Assembly (NCBI GenBank): GCA_016901395.1
Contig: JAEAMQ010000008.1
Coordinates: 1-63,017 of the forward strand
DNA: 63,017 bases
Reading direction: 5' to 3'
Source of the DNA: Prevotella sp.
GTDB lineage: Bacteria > Bacteroidota > Bacteroidia > Bacteroidales > Bacteroidaceae
The notes under the pieces are model-generated. The model made no database searches. It was not told the origin of the DNA and was given only the letters and a program-made list of their open reading frames with translations. Positions 8,793 to 17,803 of this stretch are shown here, one piece after another. Numbering within the stretch: position 1 is the first letter of the stretch; each line of letters opens with the position of its first letter. Position numbers and translations under genes: made by a program.

Positions 8793-10472
8793 TTATTTCA
8801 GCGTCGTGCCCTCGATTTTGAACTGGTAGGGCAGTTGGTCGTCGGTCGATTCCTTCTCGTCCCAGGGGCACTGGCGATAGACACCGGGCGCACCCTGCAC
8901 CACGACAAACAGGCGCGAGGTCTGCTCGGGAACGGTAAAGGTGGCCGTGCCCTCGGTATTGGTGGCGCTGAGGAGGTTCATGTCGCCATAGACGCGGGTG
9001 CCGTCGCTCTTATAAGCCACAAATCCGTAGGCCCATCCTTCCTGTCCGGCCACGTCGGTGGTGTTGTAGTTGGTCACCGTGCCCACCGTCTTGCCGTCGC
9101 CATCGACCTGTCGGCCGGCATCACCGGCAGCCAGCTCGGAGCCTACGGGCAGTCCCTTGATGTGGAAAGTGACCTGCGTGCCGGCGGCAGGAACGGCCAG
9201 TTTGATGACATTGAAGCCCGAAGGCTGCGGACACTCGGCATAGCTCACCTGCTTCCAGCCATCGGTCAGACTCACGGGCGAGAACGTATAGCGGTCGGAG
9301 GTCGACTGACTGACATAGCGGCGCACCTGTGCAAAGTCGAACGTGGCGACTTTCTGCGCATATTCAAAGAGCTGGCGGCGCAGCGCGTCATAGTCATCGT
9401 TGAGGAAGATGCGCATGTAGGCCTGCTGCGAGTCCTCGGGATAGCGGCTCTCGTTCCAGATGCGTCCGAGGGCGGTCATGCCCTGCTGCTCCGACCAGTA
9501 GAACTGCTCCCAATAGGAAGCATAGCGCATCCACTCATGTTCGAAATGGCGATGATGGTTGGCTATCCACACATTCACGTCATAGACGGTCGTTGCCAGC
9601 CCAAGATTGTCCTGAAATCCCTGCCACTGGGCACACTGCTCCCAGAACGCGTTGCCTCCGTTGCTGCCGGGAAGTCCATATTGGAACCCCGACCGGCGGT
9701 CGTCGGAGCCACCGTTGAGCAGGTGGTCACAGTAGGTCTGATACTGGAACGTGTGGCCCACCTCGTGGGCAATGGTATGCCCAATGGGATGACAAGTGGC
9801 GGGGTTCACCCACAGCGCACCCACCTGATAGTCGTTGCCGCCACCGTAGGCGGTCCAGTCGGTGGTATAGATGAGGTATATCTCCGACTTGTAGGTGTCG
9901 AGGCGCGACTTGCCCTGGCCGGTATATGCCATGTGGAGCGTGTCTACATTGGTGTGATAATACTGTTCGGCCTTCAGCAACATGTCGTTGATGTCCACCC
10001 GCATGTCAATTACGTTACCGTCTTTGTCGGTGACCGACGGTGCGTTGGCAGGGTCGTCGCCGAACTCCTTGTCCCAGAACACCACCCAGTGCTCGCTCTC
10101 CTTGCTGCGCTTGAAGTTCCAGCGGCTGTCGGGATTGGTGTAGTCGTTGTTGTAGTCGGCATCCGACGTGCGGGGCTTCCAGAGTATGCGTCCGGGGTCG
10201 GAGGTCATGATGCCGCCCAGAGAAGTGCCGTCGGTGGCGGTGAGGCCCACCGCACGGAAGTCGGCATAGCCTCCGGCGAAGTTAGTGGAATAGCGTCTGA
10301 AGACAGGCGTGGTGCCTCGGGCGAGCACCTCTATGGAGTCGATGCCCTCGGTGCTGAACAGCGCACGGTTGGGCTGGAAGCGGTCGGTATATTTAAAATA
10401 GAGCGAGTCCTGAGCCGCCATCTGCATGGTTCCGGCCATCAGGAGAGCCAGGGGGAGTATCAGTATCTTCAT
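8793..10472 (-). CDS. secreted HExxH metallopeptidase-like protein (DUF6055-like), long form
   Basis: A 559-residue secreted protein with a signal peptide (MKILILPLALLMAGTMQMAAQ). An N-terminal segment of about 100 residues (YFKYTDRFQPNRALFST...IDSIEV) is absent from the paralogue at 7178-8473. The core aligns with that paralogue: VVFWDKEFGDD, TAYGGGNDYQVGALWV, then HEVGHTFQYQ and, 37 residues on, the presumed third zinc ligand in FWEQCAQWQ. The spacer contains a Gly/Ser/Asp-rich insertion. The C-terminal part is beta-rich (WAYGFVAYKSDG). Its ATG overlaps the stop of the upstream small gene (ATGA, 10469-10472), so translation is coupled. Substrate and activity are unproven. Confidence 0.85.
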   Translation of the reverse strand: MKILILPLALLMAGTMQMAAQDSLYFKYTDRFQPNRALFSTEGIDSIEVLARGTTPVFRRYSTNFAGGYADFRAVGLTATDGTSLGGIMTSDPGRILWKPRTSDADYNNDYTNPDSRWNFKRSKESEHWVVFWDKEFGDDPANAPSVTDKDGNVIDMRVDINDMLLKAEQYYHTNVDTLHMAYTGQGKSRLDTYKSEIYLIYTTDWTAYGGGNDYQVGALWVNPATCHPIGHTIAHEVGHTFQYQTYCDHLLNGGSDDRRSGFQYGLPGSNGGNAFWEQCAQWQGFQDNLGLATTVYDVNVWIANHHRHFEHEWMRYASYWEQFYWSEQQGMTALGRIWNESRYPEDSQQAYMRIFLNDDYDALRRQLFEYAQKVATFDFAQVRRYVSQSTSDRYTFSPVSLTDGWKQVSYAECPQPSGFNVIKLAVPAAGTQVTFHIKGLPVGSELAAGDAGRQVDGDGKTVGTVTNYNTTDVAGQEGWAYGFVAYKSDGTRVYGDMNLLSATNTEGTATFTVPEQTSRLFVVVQGAPGVYRQCPWDEKESTDDQLPYQFKIEGTTLK

Positions 10473-10885
10473 TTCACGATGTGTTTTTTACCATTGACAA
10501 TATAGATGCCCTTAGGCAATCCCTCAAGACTGGTGGCATGACTGCGCACCAACTGACCATCCACGGAGTAGACGTTCATGTCACAGGCCTCGTCGAGCGG
10601 GGTCGTCACCTCGGCGATGCCATCCACCACCTGTATGTCGAAGGTGAAATTCTTGATGGTGCTCAGGGTAAGTGTGCGTCCGTTGATGACGGCCTTTCCG
10701 GTCGTGAAACGGATGACCGGACCACGGTCTGAGGCGGTGGTCTGGGGCAAAACGGTTTCCAGCGGGGTGCGGCCGGCGGTCTGGAAGACGGTAGACATGA
10801 CCAATGTCCTCACGCCCTCGGCCTGCAGCTGGAGCGGCAACAGCAACAAGGTTGCCGCAAAGAGTCGGTAGATTTTCATTATCAT
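10469..10885 (-). CDS. small secreted protein with type IX sorting-like tail, translationally coupled
   Basis: A 138-residue paralogue, in layout, of the protein at 2705-3145. It has a signal peptide (MKIYRLFAATLLLLPLQLQA), a beta-rich segment with PVIRFTTGKAVINGRTLTL and IKNFTF, then a tail from about residue 100 (MNVYSVDGQLVR) that ends GLPKGIYIVNGKKHIVK. The tail closely resembles the end of the DUF4859-repeat protein at 30203-32668 (KGIYIRNGKKFVVK). It overlaps the start of the long HExxH gene by four bases, which suggests the two products are made together. The function is unknown. A split of what was once a single tailed cargo gene is one explanation. Confidence 0.75.
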   Translation of the reverse strand: MIMKIYRLFAATLLLLPLQLQAEGVRTLVMSTVFQTAGRTPLETVLPQTTASDRGPVIRFTTGKAVINGRTLTLSTIKNFTFDIQVVDGIAEVTTPLDEACDMNVYSVDGQLVRSHATSLEGLPKGIYIVNGKKHIVK

Positions 10886-10991
10886 AGTGTTGTTGTTCCT
10901 GAAAACGGCCGGGCATGAGACCTGCCGGAGCAGTCGGCTCCCGTGCTCATGGCCCGTACCGGTCGTTGGATGAATGGTTGATGATGTGGGG

Positions 10992-12803
10992 TTACTTCAA
11001 GGTCATATACCAGTTGGCGGTCTGATACAGGTCCTTCTTGATGAGGGCCTTCATCTCCGCCACATGGTCGGTGCCACGACGGGCATAGACCTTGTCGGCG
11101 AGATAGGCAGGATCGTTGCGCCGCAGGGCCACGCGCATAAGGTCATAGAAACGCTGACCCTCGAAGGCCAGCTCCAGTCCTTCCTCGTCCATGATCATAT
11201 CCTCGACGCCGGTAATCTGATATTGCAGCCGGTCGGCATCGTTGAGCGTGGAGTCGTCGGGCATCACATAGTATTGGTTGTGCTCGCTCCATCCCGACCC
11301 GTGGGAGTGGATGCCCATCGTGTTCTCCGTGGAGAGCTGGGCATCGGTGCGCAGGATGTATTGGTTGGTGGGGAACTTGAACTGTGACAACCAGCTGGCA
11401 TCGGCGGGATAATAGGGCAACACGTCGGTGGCCAGCACCTCGTCGTTGACTCCGGTCTTCAGGATGGCCATCGCAAAACGTGGAAATCCGGCGCGGTTGA
11501 GGGCCTCGGCCAGACGCAGGTAGACCATCGTGCGACGATAGATGTGCACGTTGCGCGACTGGAATTTGTCAATATACTGTGTGTTGGTCTTTGCTCCGGT
11601 ATAGACATTGTCCACGGTGCTCTTCCACCATACACCCGACAGGCGCAGGTCGCCGGCCGTATTGTCGGGCAGCGTCTTGGGGGCATAGAGGATGTCGCCG
11701 CCTGTGGTGAGATGGCAGTAGGTCTGTGCCTGAGACAGATCCTGTATAGCCTGCGACGGTACGACAGACACCTGATACTCGTTGGCGGTGGTGGAGTTGA
11801 ACAGATTGCGCAACTGGCTGTAGTTGCCCTCAGAGGGAATGGAGTCGCCGGGAATCATGGTAATCAGCTCTCCGTCGCGGGCATAGGTCTCGGAGGTCAT
11901 TCCGAAGAACTGGCTCCACTCATTACGCGACATTGTCCAATGGGTGTCTCCGGCATACCAGGAGATGGAACTGGTGCTGAGGGCATAGGGCACGTTGGTG
12001 CCGTTGCGTGTGGAGAGATAGCGATAATAGTTGACGGCAGCCTCACGGTAGTTGCCCGTCCAGAGGTTCATGTCGCCCAGAAGCAGGTAGATGGGGAAAT
12101 AGAAGAATCGCGTGTCGGTGTTGCGGATGGTGCCATATCCCGGATGCTCGATGGTCTCCAGCCCCTTGAGATCGTTGATGAAATAGTTGCAGATGCCCTG
12201 GATGTCCAGACGCTCATAGGTCTTGTCGGCCTGTTCTTTGCTCAGTATCGGCTCGGTAACGAAGGGCACGCTGCCATAGTTGAGGGCCAACTGCAGATAG
12301 GTCCATGCACGGTAAGCCTTCACGACGGCATATTCCTTTTGGAAGATATACTCGTTGCGGTTGTTTTTCATCGCAGTGTCTGCGTTGGCGATGAAGTAGT
12401 TGCAGTTGTTGATGACGGCATAATAGTCGCGCGGGGCGTTATAGACATTGCTGTCGCCCACATTGAACAGGGCCACGTCACGCAGATCGGCCGACGTGTG
12501 ATTGTTGATGTCGACCAGATCGCCGCGCATCTCGCCGAAAAGGATGGTGCGGTCGGCCAGCGTCTGCATCTTGTTGACAATGCCCACCACGCTGTAGAGC
12601 GTGTCCTCGGCATTGGTCAGATGGTTGTGATCGGCGATGATCACGCGCTCGGAATCCTGATTGAGGAAGTCGGAGCAGGAGGTGACACATAGGAAGGCAA
12701 AAAGAACGAGGGACCAGCAGGCCACGCGGCCCACCAGCATTTGGGCACGACGGGCACCCTTCAGACTTCCCTTTGCTGTATTGAAAATGGTTTTCATAAT
12801 CAT
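10992..12803 (-). CDS. SusD/RagB-family nutrient-binding lipoprotein (pair 2)
   Basis: Outer-membrane surface lipoprotein that forms the lid on its SusC partner and binds the nutrient for import. The lipobox is FLCVTSC, with the lipid-bearing Cys about 43 residues in after a long N-region; a start at the second Met (12797) is equally possible. The typical SusD beginning follows the Cys (SDFLNQDSE), then TPR-type helices (for example YAVVKAYRAWTYLQLALNYGSVPF) and the C-terminal block with LELAFEGQRFYDLMRVALRR. At 603 residues it is a normal to long member. It sits 20 bases downstream of its SusC gene. The ligand cannot be read from the sequence. Confidence 0.93.
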   Translation of the reverse strand: MIMKTIFNTAKGSLKGARRAQMLVGRVACWSLVLFAFLCVTSCSDFLNQDSERVIIADHNHLTNAEDTLYSVVGIVNKMQTLADRTILFGEMRGDLVDINNHTSADLRDVALFNVGDSNVYNAPRDYYAVINNCNYFIANADTAMKNNRNEYIFQKEYAVVKAYRAWTYLQLALNYGSVPFVTEPILSKEQADKTYERLDIQGICNYFINDLKGLETIEHPGYGTIRNTDTRFFYFPIYLLLGDMNLWTGNYREAAVNYYRYLSTRNGTNVPYALSTSSISWYAGDTHWTMSRNEWSQFFGMTSETYARDGELITMIPGDSIPSEGNYSQLRNLFNSTTANEYQVSVVPSQAIQDLSQAQTYCHLTTGGDILYAPKTLPDNTAGDLRLSGVWWKSTVDNVYTGAKTNTQYIDKFQSRNVHIYRRTMVYLRLAEALNRAGFPRFAMAILKTGVNDEVLATDVLPYYPADASWLSQFKFPTNQYILRTDAQLSTENTMGIHSHGSGWSEHNQYYVMPDDSTLNDADRLQYQITGVEDMIMDEEGLELAFEGQRFYDLMRVALRRNDPAYLADKVYARRGTDHVAEMKALIKKDLYQTANWYMTLK

Positions 12804-12823
12804 GATGTTTTCTTAATTAGAGA

Positions 12824-15800
12824 CTACAGGTTGATCTTCACACCGGCAACGAAACTACGGCTCTGGGGCAACTGCCCGAGGTCGATGCCCTGTCCGAGGA
12901 CGCTCGACGTGGTGGCAAACTCCGGATCGGAGCCGAGATACTTCGAGAGGGTGAACACATTGTTGGCCTGTAACCAGAACTGGAAGTCCTGGAAGAAGGT
13001 AGAATGTACGGGGAGGGTGTAGCTCAGCGTGATGGTCTTCAGCTTCAGGTAGCTGCCGTCCTCAATCCATCGGTCGGAGAAACGGCTGTTGCCCATCGGG
13101 TCCTGGAACGTAGCCTTGGGAATATCGGTCACCTGTCCCTCTGTCTGCCAGCGTCCGGTCATGGCCGAGGTCTGGTTCATGAAGCGGCTGCCACCTTCCA
13201 GCTGGCTACGCATGTAGTTGTAGACATCGTTGCCCAGCACATAGTTGAAGTTGACGTCGAGACGGAACCGCTTGTAGCTGAGCGAGGTGAAAAGGTTGCC
13301 ATAGATGTCGGGATTGGGGTCGCCGATGACCATGCGGTCGGCATCAGTAATCTGATGGTCGCCGTTCAGGTCCTGGAAATGCACGTCGCCGGCACCGAAA
13401 TATTTGCGGTCGACACCGTTGTCAGCCAGCACATAGAGTCCGGCGGCAGAGGCTTCCTCGCTGGTGGAGAACACGCCCAGGGCCTTGTAGCCGTAGAACA
13501 GGTTGGCCGCGCTGCCCACCTCGGTATGGATGGTGGCCCCATAGATGGTGGTGTTGATGGCCTGCTGGTTGTCGTTCAGCTCGGTAATCTCATTCTTGTA
13601 ATGTCCCACGCTGGCCCCCAGCTCCCACTGGAAGTCCTTGGAGGTGATCACCTTTCCGATGGCCGTCACGTCAAATCCCTGATTTTTCAGCGCTCCGCCA
13701 TTGCTCCAGTTCTGGGCGAGTCCGGAGAGATAGTTCAGACTCTGATAGGTGAGCAGATGGTTGGTGTGGCTCAGGAAATAGTTGAAACGCAGGTTGAGGC
13801 GGTCGCCCAGGAGGTTGGTCTCCAGACCTGCATTGAAGCGCTTTGTGGTCTCCCACTGCAGATGGGTGTTGCCGATGTTGTCGAATGACAGTCCGGCCAC
13901 GCTCTGCATGAACTGGCGTGCGCGGAAGTAGCTACGGGCAGCATAGTAGTCGATATCATCGTTTCCGCTGATGTCATATCCTGCGGTCAGCTTCAGGAAG
14001 TTGACACCCCTCACGCCGGCCATCCACGGCTCGTTGCTGATGACCCATCCGGCCTGTACTCCGGGGAAGAGTCCCCAGGGGGCATCGAAGAGCTTGAGCG
14101 AGTTGTCAGCCTCGACACCAAACCGCGAGGAGGTCTCTGCCGTGAAGTTGGCTTGCAGATAATAACGCTGCAGGTAGTTGTATTCAGCCTGTGCATACCA
14201 GGCGATGGAGTTCCAGTTGTCGTTGGTTCCAGAGGCCTGGGAGTTGAGGAGCGACGAACTCATGAAGGGAGTCTTGTCGTTTCCGGTGTTGTAGCCCAGC
14301 TGGTTGTTGAGCGTATAGCTTTCCCAGTTGATGCGGGCACCGCCGAAGATATGGAAGTCGTGTGCCCCGTAGCGGTTCTGCCAGTCAAGGCGGGTGTCGC
14401 TATAGACGGAGTTTTGCTTGGATACCAGGGCGCGGGTCTCGTTCTCCCGATAGGCACCCACAGCCGAGACATAGTAGTCGGGCACGCCATTCATCGGCAG
14501 ATAGTAACGCTCATTGGTATTGACAAGATTGTAGCTGAAATGCTCGCTCAGGGCCAGATGACGGTTGAAGTTGAACTTCGGCGTCACGCTGAGGTTGACC
14601 ATCGAGTTCTCAAAGTGGTTCTTGTTCTCGGCCTCGCCATACTCATTGATGGCAATGGGGTTGGCGAGCTTGTAGTTATAATTGTTGTAGAGCGAGAGGG
14701 CCTCATCGAGATAAGACTCATCGGTGATGTCGAGGAAGCTGTCTGACAGCACACCGTTGGCATAGCTATAGGGGCTGAGCATCGGACTCTTGACATATCC
14801 CAGGAACGACGGCGAGGAGGGTGTGCCCTCGGTGTAGTTCTCGGGAGCACCGTCGTCGCGCAGGTTGCGGGTCTGGTTGGCAAAAGAGGCATCGAAACGC
14901 ACGCTGAAGTTCTGCAGCAACTTGATGTCGGTGTTAAACCGGATGTTCACGCGGTTCATGCCGTTATACTCCAGAGTGCTCTGGTCGTTGATATAACCCA
15001 AGGAGAGATTATAGTTGGCCACATCGTCACCACCCTCCACATTGATGCTGTAGTTCTGGGTGATGGCCGTGCGATAGAGCTGCTTCTTCCAGTCGGTGTT
15101 GTTGTGATACTGCGGATAATAATAGTAGGTGGGGTCTTCGTTGAGGAACTTGAAGTCGGTGGCGGTGCTGTTGGTGGTGCCCAGCAGGTCGGAAGCGTAG
15201 CTCTTATACTGCGAGGCATTCATCATATTGATGAACTTCGGCTCCAGACTCACGCCGGCAGAGACACTCGCGGTGATGCGCGTAGCCATGCTATGGTTGC
15301 GCCGGGTCTGAATGAGTATCACGCCATTGGCACCCTTCGCTCCATAGAGCGCCGTACCGTTTTTCAAGACAGTGACCTTCTCGATGTCGGCCGGACTGAT
15401 GTTGGCCAGAATGTCGTTGTAGAAACCCTGATGAACCATCTTGCGATTGTACTGCTGGTCATAGATTACTCCATCGACCACTATCAACGGCTGCGCATTG
15501 ATGTTGAGCGAGTTGAGACCATTCATCAACATCACGCTGCCCACACCGGGAGTGCCGTTGCGCTGCACGGTATATACCTCGCCACCGGCACGCTTCTGGA
15601 TTTCCTCCTCGATGCTCACGGCATTGGAGAAACGGAAGTCCTCGGCGGTCTTCTCATCACGCAGATTGGTGCCCTGGGCATACTCCGAATGGAAGAACGC
15701 GGGATAAAGCTGCACACGACGCTGCTGCTCGCCGCTGGTGAGTCCCATACGGGTGACATTCATGTCGGGGGCAGACAACTGGAGGGCGTTGGCAAAGGTA

Positions 15801-16066
15801 GGCACGTCCATCTCAAAGCTGCCGTCGCTGTGGGACAGGCAACTGTAGCCTTCCATCTCGGCAACCTTGATCATGGCTCCGGACACAGGCTGATGGGTGG
15901 TGCCATTGAAGACCTGGCCCCGGATATGGCGCGTGGGGTATTTCTTCACGGTGACAGCCGCCTTCTCAGCCTTGGGTGCCGGTGCTGCGGTCTCCGTGTC
16001 CTGGGCAGAAACGGGGAGGGAGGCAGCCATCAGAAGCGACAGACCATATATCTTATATCTTTTCAT
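12824..16066 (-). CDS. SusC/RagA-family TonB-dependent outer-membrane transporter (pair 2)
   Basis: A 22-strand TonB-dependent importer that takes up oligomers delivered by SusD. Visible parts: signal peptide ending VSAQ, a CarboxypepD_reg-like beta-sandwich (HIRGQVFNGTTHQPVSGAMI, about 45-130), a plug domain with NAQPLIVVDGVIYD and ADIEKVTVLKNGTALYGAKGANGVILIQT (about 170-280), then the barrel, ending in the C-terminal beta-strand RSFVAGVKINL. At 1080 residues it is full length. It lies 40 bases downstream of a FAS1 lipoprotein gene and 20 bases upstream of its SusD, in the usual C-then-D order. The TonB box is not obvious. Confidence 0.95.
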   Translation of the reverse strand: MKRYKIYGLSLLMAASLPVSAQDTETAAPAPKAEKAAVTVKKYPTRHIRGQVFNGTTHQPVSGAMIKVAEMEGYSCLSHSDGSFEMDVPTFANALQLSAPDMNVTRMGLTSGEQQRRVQLYPAFFHSEYAQGTNLRDEKTAEDFRFSNAVSIEEEIQKRAGGEVYTVQRNGTPGVGSVMLMNGLNSLNINAQPLIVVDGVIYDQQYNRKMVHQGFYNDILANISPADIEKVTVLKNGTALYGAKGANGVILIQTRRNHSMATRITASVSAGVSLEPKFINMMNASQYKSYASDLLGTTNSTATDFKFLNEDPTYYYYPQYHNNTDWKKQLYRTAITQNYSINVEGGDDVANYNLSLGYINDQSTLEYNGMNRVNIRFNTDIKLLQNFSVRFDASFANQTRNLRDDGAPENYTEGTPSSPSFLGYVKSPMLSPYSYANGVLSDSFLDITDESYLDEALSLYNNYNYKLANPIAINEYGEAENKNHFENSMVNLSVTPKFNFNRHLALSEHFSYNLVNTNERYYLPMNGVPDYYVSAVGAYRENETRALVSKQNSVYSDTRLDWQNRYGAHDFHIFGGARINWESYTLNNQLGYNTGNDKTPFMSSSLLNSQASGTNDNWNSIAWYAQAEYNYLQRYYLQANFTAETSSRFGVEADNSLKLFDAPWGLFPGVQAGWVISNEPWMAGVRGVNFLKLTAGYDISGNDDIDYYAARSYFRARQFMQSVAGLSFDNIGNTHLQWETTKRFNAGLETNLLGDRLNLRFNYFLSHTNHLLTYQSLNYLSGLAQNWSNGGALKNQGFDVTAIGKVITSKDFQWELGASVGHYKNEITELNDNQQAINTTIYGATIHTEVGSAANLFYGYKALGVFSTSEEASAAGLYVLADNGVDRKYFGAGDVHFQDLNGDHQITDADRMVIGDPNPDIYGNLFTSLSYKRFRLDVNFNYVLGNDVYNYMRSQLEGGSRFMNQTSAMTGRWQTEGQVTDIPKATFQDPMGNSRFSDRWIEDGSYLKLKTITLSYTLPVHSTFFQDFQFWLQANNVFTLSKYLGSDPEFATTSSVLGQGIDLGQLPQSRSFVAGVKINL

Positions 16067-16105
16067 ACGTATTATCGTTTATTCTGTTTTCGGATTATCA
16101 AGAGT

Positions 16106-17779
16106 TTACTCCTCGTGTGGCTTGAAGATGACACAGTCAAGTCGCAGGTTGGTGGCATACTTGGCGGTCTCATTGCGTCCTACCTGACTCTGTATGCGCA
16201 ACTTCACACTGGGCTTGGCCAGTCCGTAGGAGCACACCGGGAAGGTGAAATTGCTGGCCACCCTGATGGTGTCGACAACGCCGGCCTTGGAGGTGAAGAT
16301 ACCCAGACGACGCTGTTGCAACTTGGCATCCTGATTGGTATAGTACAACGTGCCCAAAATCTTGTTGGGCAAGGTGTCGGCATCAATAGCATCGGGATTG
16401 TAGGCCTGTACGGGAGCCACCACCACGTAGATGTCGTAGCCCACATTGGACAACACCTCGGGCACGGAATACATCACCGTGGGATAAGGGAAGTGGTTAG
16501 GGTCGGTGGAGGTGTTGCTTGCGATGAGTTCCACAAACTGGTTGTTGGAAATCTTGTCGTAGAATGCGTTGCCCGACTGAACTGTGCGTACTTCCAAGGG
16601 CTGTTCGGCATCGATGATCGTATCCTGACGGCTCAGTTCCTCGGCCTCCACCTTGATGGTCTGGAAGAATGTCTGCTCCTTCTTGATACGGAAATCCTCA
16701 GACTTCAACACCATGCCATTGCTGCACTCCATCTGCTGTGCACCGGCGAAGATGCCGTCAGCGTCGAAGGGATGATAAAAGAGGTAGTAAGGCTCGGTGC
16801 CGAGGATGCGACGATACTGATAGGACAACGCGGAGGTGGACACCGCAGAGTCGCGGAAAGCCTTGTCGGGATTGATGGTGCGGCTGAACACGGTTCCCTT
16901 GAGGATGGCCAGACGGGTGTTGGTCTCCTGCATGGAGTCACGGTTGGTGACGGTGTTGTCGTAGTTGAAATATGGATGAAACTCTGTCACCATGCGCGAC
17001 CACTCCGCATTGGTGGGGGCCAGCATCCAATAGGTGGAGTCTTCCTGACTGAGATAACCCAGCACATCGAGCATCTTGTTTCTCAATCGCATCACGGAGT
17101 CGAGGTAAACGGTCTGTCCGTTGACGATGCCGCCAGGCACACTGGACGACTCGACAAACTCGTAAGTGGAGAAACTGTTGACAAACTGATAAATACTGTC
17201 CAAGTTAGGGTCGATGCCCAGATACTCAAACACATTGGGAAAATACTTGACCTGGCTGCCCAGTGTGAACAGCACGCCGTTGCTGTGGAGCTGATTGGTC
17301 ACCGTAAACGTATTGCCGCCCACGGAGGTGGGAGTGAGCACGGCATACTTGCCGTTCATCATCTTGATGGAGTCGCTGGTCTGGGTAGACACCGGATGAC
17401 GGTAGAGCGAGATGTGATTTTGAATGAACTGTCGCACTACAGTATTGTCGTTGTCGCGCACTCCAGCACTCTTCTGTGTCTGGTAGGCGGCTATCAGGCT
17501 GTCGGCCTGCGTGGATGTCAGACCGTCATTGTTTAGGGCAAACACCGTGTAGGTCTGGCTACCCGACAGACGCTGGTCATATCCCGTGGCCTTCAGCACC
17601 TTGGCAAAGTTGGACAGGCTGCTCTCCAGAGAAATACTCTCCCACAGGGAAGAGGCATCGGTGGTCACGGGATTATAATGGTTGTCCCAATCGTCGGAGC
17701 AGGAGGCGAGTGTCAGCAGGGCGGCCATACAGCCAAGCCCTACTCTACTCCATTCTGTTCTGCTGAAAATATTTTTCAT
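16106..17779 (-). CDS. FAS1 (fasciclin) domain surface lipoprotein, 557 residues
   Basis: Predicted outer-membrane lipoprotein (lipobox TLASC, then SDDWDNHYNP). A fasciclin-like domain follows at about 35-190 (SLSNFAKVLKATGYDQRLSG, TYTVFALNNDGL, FIQNHISLYRHPV). A second FAS1-like part spans about 200-390 (YWMLAPTNAEWSRMV). The final 170 residues form a beta-rich, jelly-roll-like region (YDIYVVVAPVQAYN, LRLDCVIFKPHEE) similar in type to carbohydrate- or ligand-binding sandwiches. It is the third FAS1 gene of the locus and sits immediately before SusC of pair 2, the place where surface glycan-binding proteins are often coded. A role in capturing the substrate is inferred. Confidence 0.8.
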   Translation of the reverse strand: MKNIFSRTEWSRVGLGCMAALLTLASCSDDWDNHYNPVTTDASSLWESISLESSLSNFAKVLKATGYDQRLSGSQTYTVFALNNDGLTSTQADSLIAAYQTQKSAGVRDNDNTVVRQFIQNHISLYRHPVSTQTSDSIKMMNGKYAVLTPTSVGGNTFTVTNQLHSNGVLFTLGSQVKYFPNVFEYLGIDPNLDSIYQFVNSFSTYEFVESSSVPGGIVNGQTVYLDSVMRLRNKMLDVLGYLSQEDSTYWMLAPTNAEWSRMVTEFHPYFNYDNTVTNRDSMQETNTRLAILKGTVFSRTINPDKAFRDSAVSTSALSYQYRRILGTEPYYLFYHPFDADGIFAGAQQMECSNGMVLKSEDFRIKKEQTFFQTIKVEAEELSRQDTIIDAEQPLEVRTVQSGNAFYDKISNNQFVELIASNTSTDPNHFPYPTVMYSVPEVLSNVGYDIYVVVAPVQAYNPDAIDADTLPNKILGTLYYTNQDAKLQQRRLGIFTSKAGVVDTIRVASNFTFPVCSYGLAKPSVKLRIQSQVGRNETAKYATNLRLDCVIFKPHEE

Positions 17780-17803
17780 ATCTTGTTTCTTTTAATTCAA
17801 TGA

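Noticed and set aside
8757..10505. Open frame of 582 codons antisense to the long HExxH gene
   Set aside because: The minus-strand product has a signal peptide, an active-site motif and a paralogue; the plus-strand product is low-complexity in V, G and H.
15104..17536. Open frame of 810 codons on the plus strand, antisense to SusC and FAS1 genes
   Set aside because: It runs opposite to two clearly recognisable genes and spans their junction, and its product has no domain or signal peptide; it is a by-product of codon bias.
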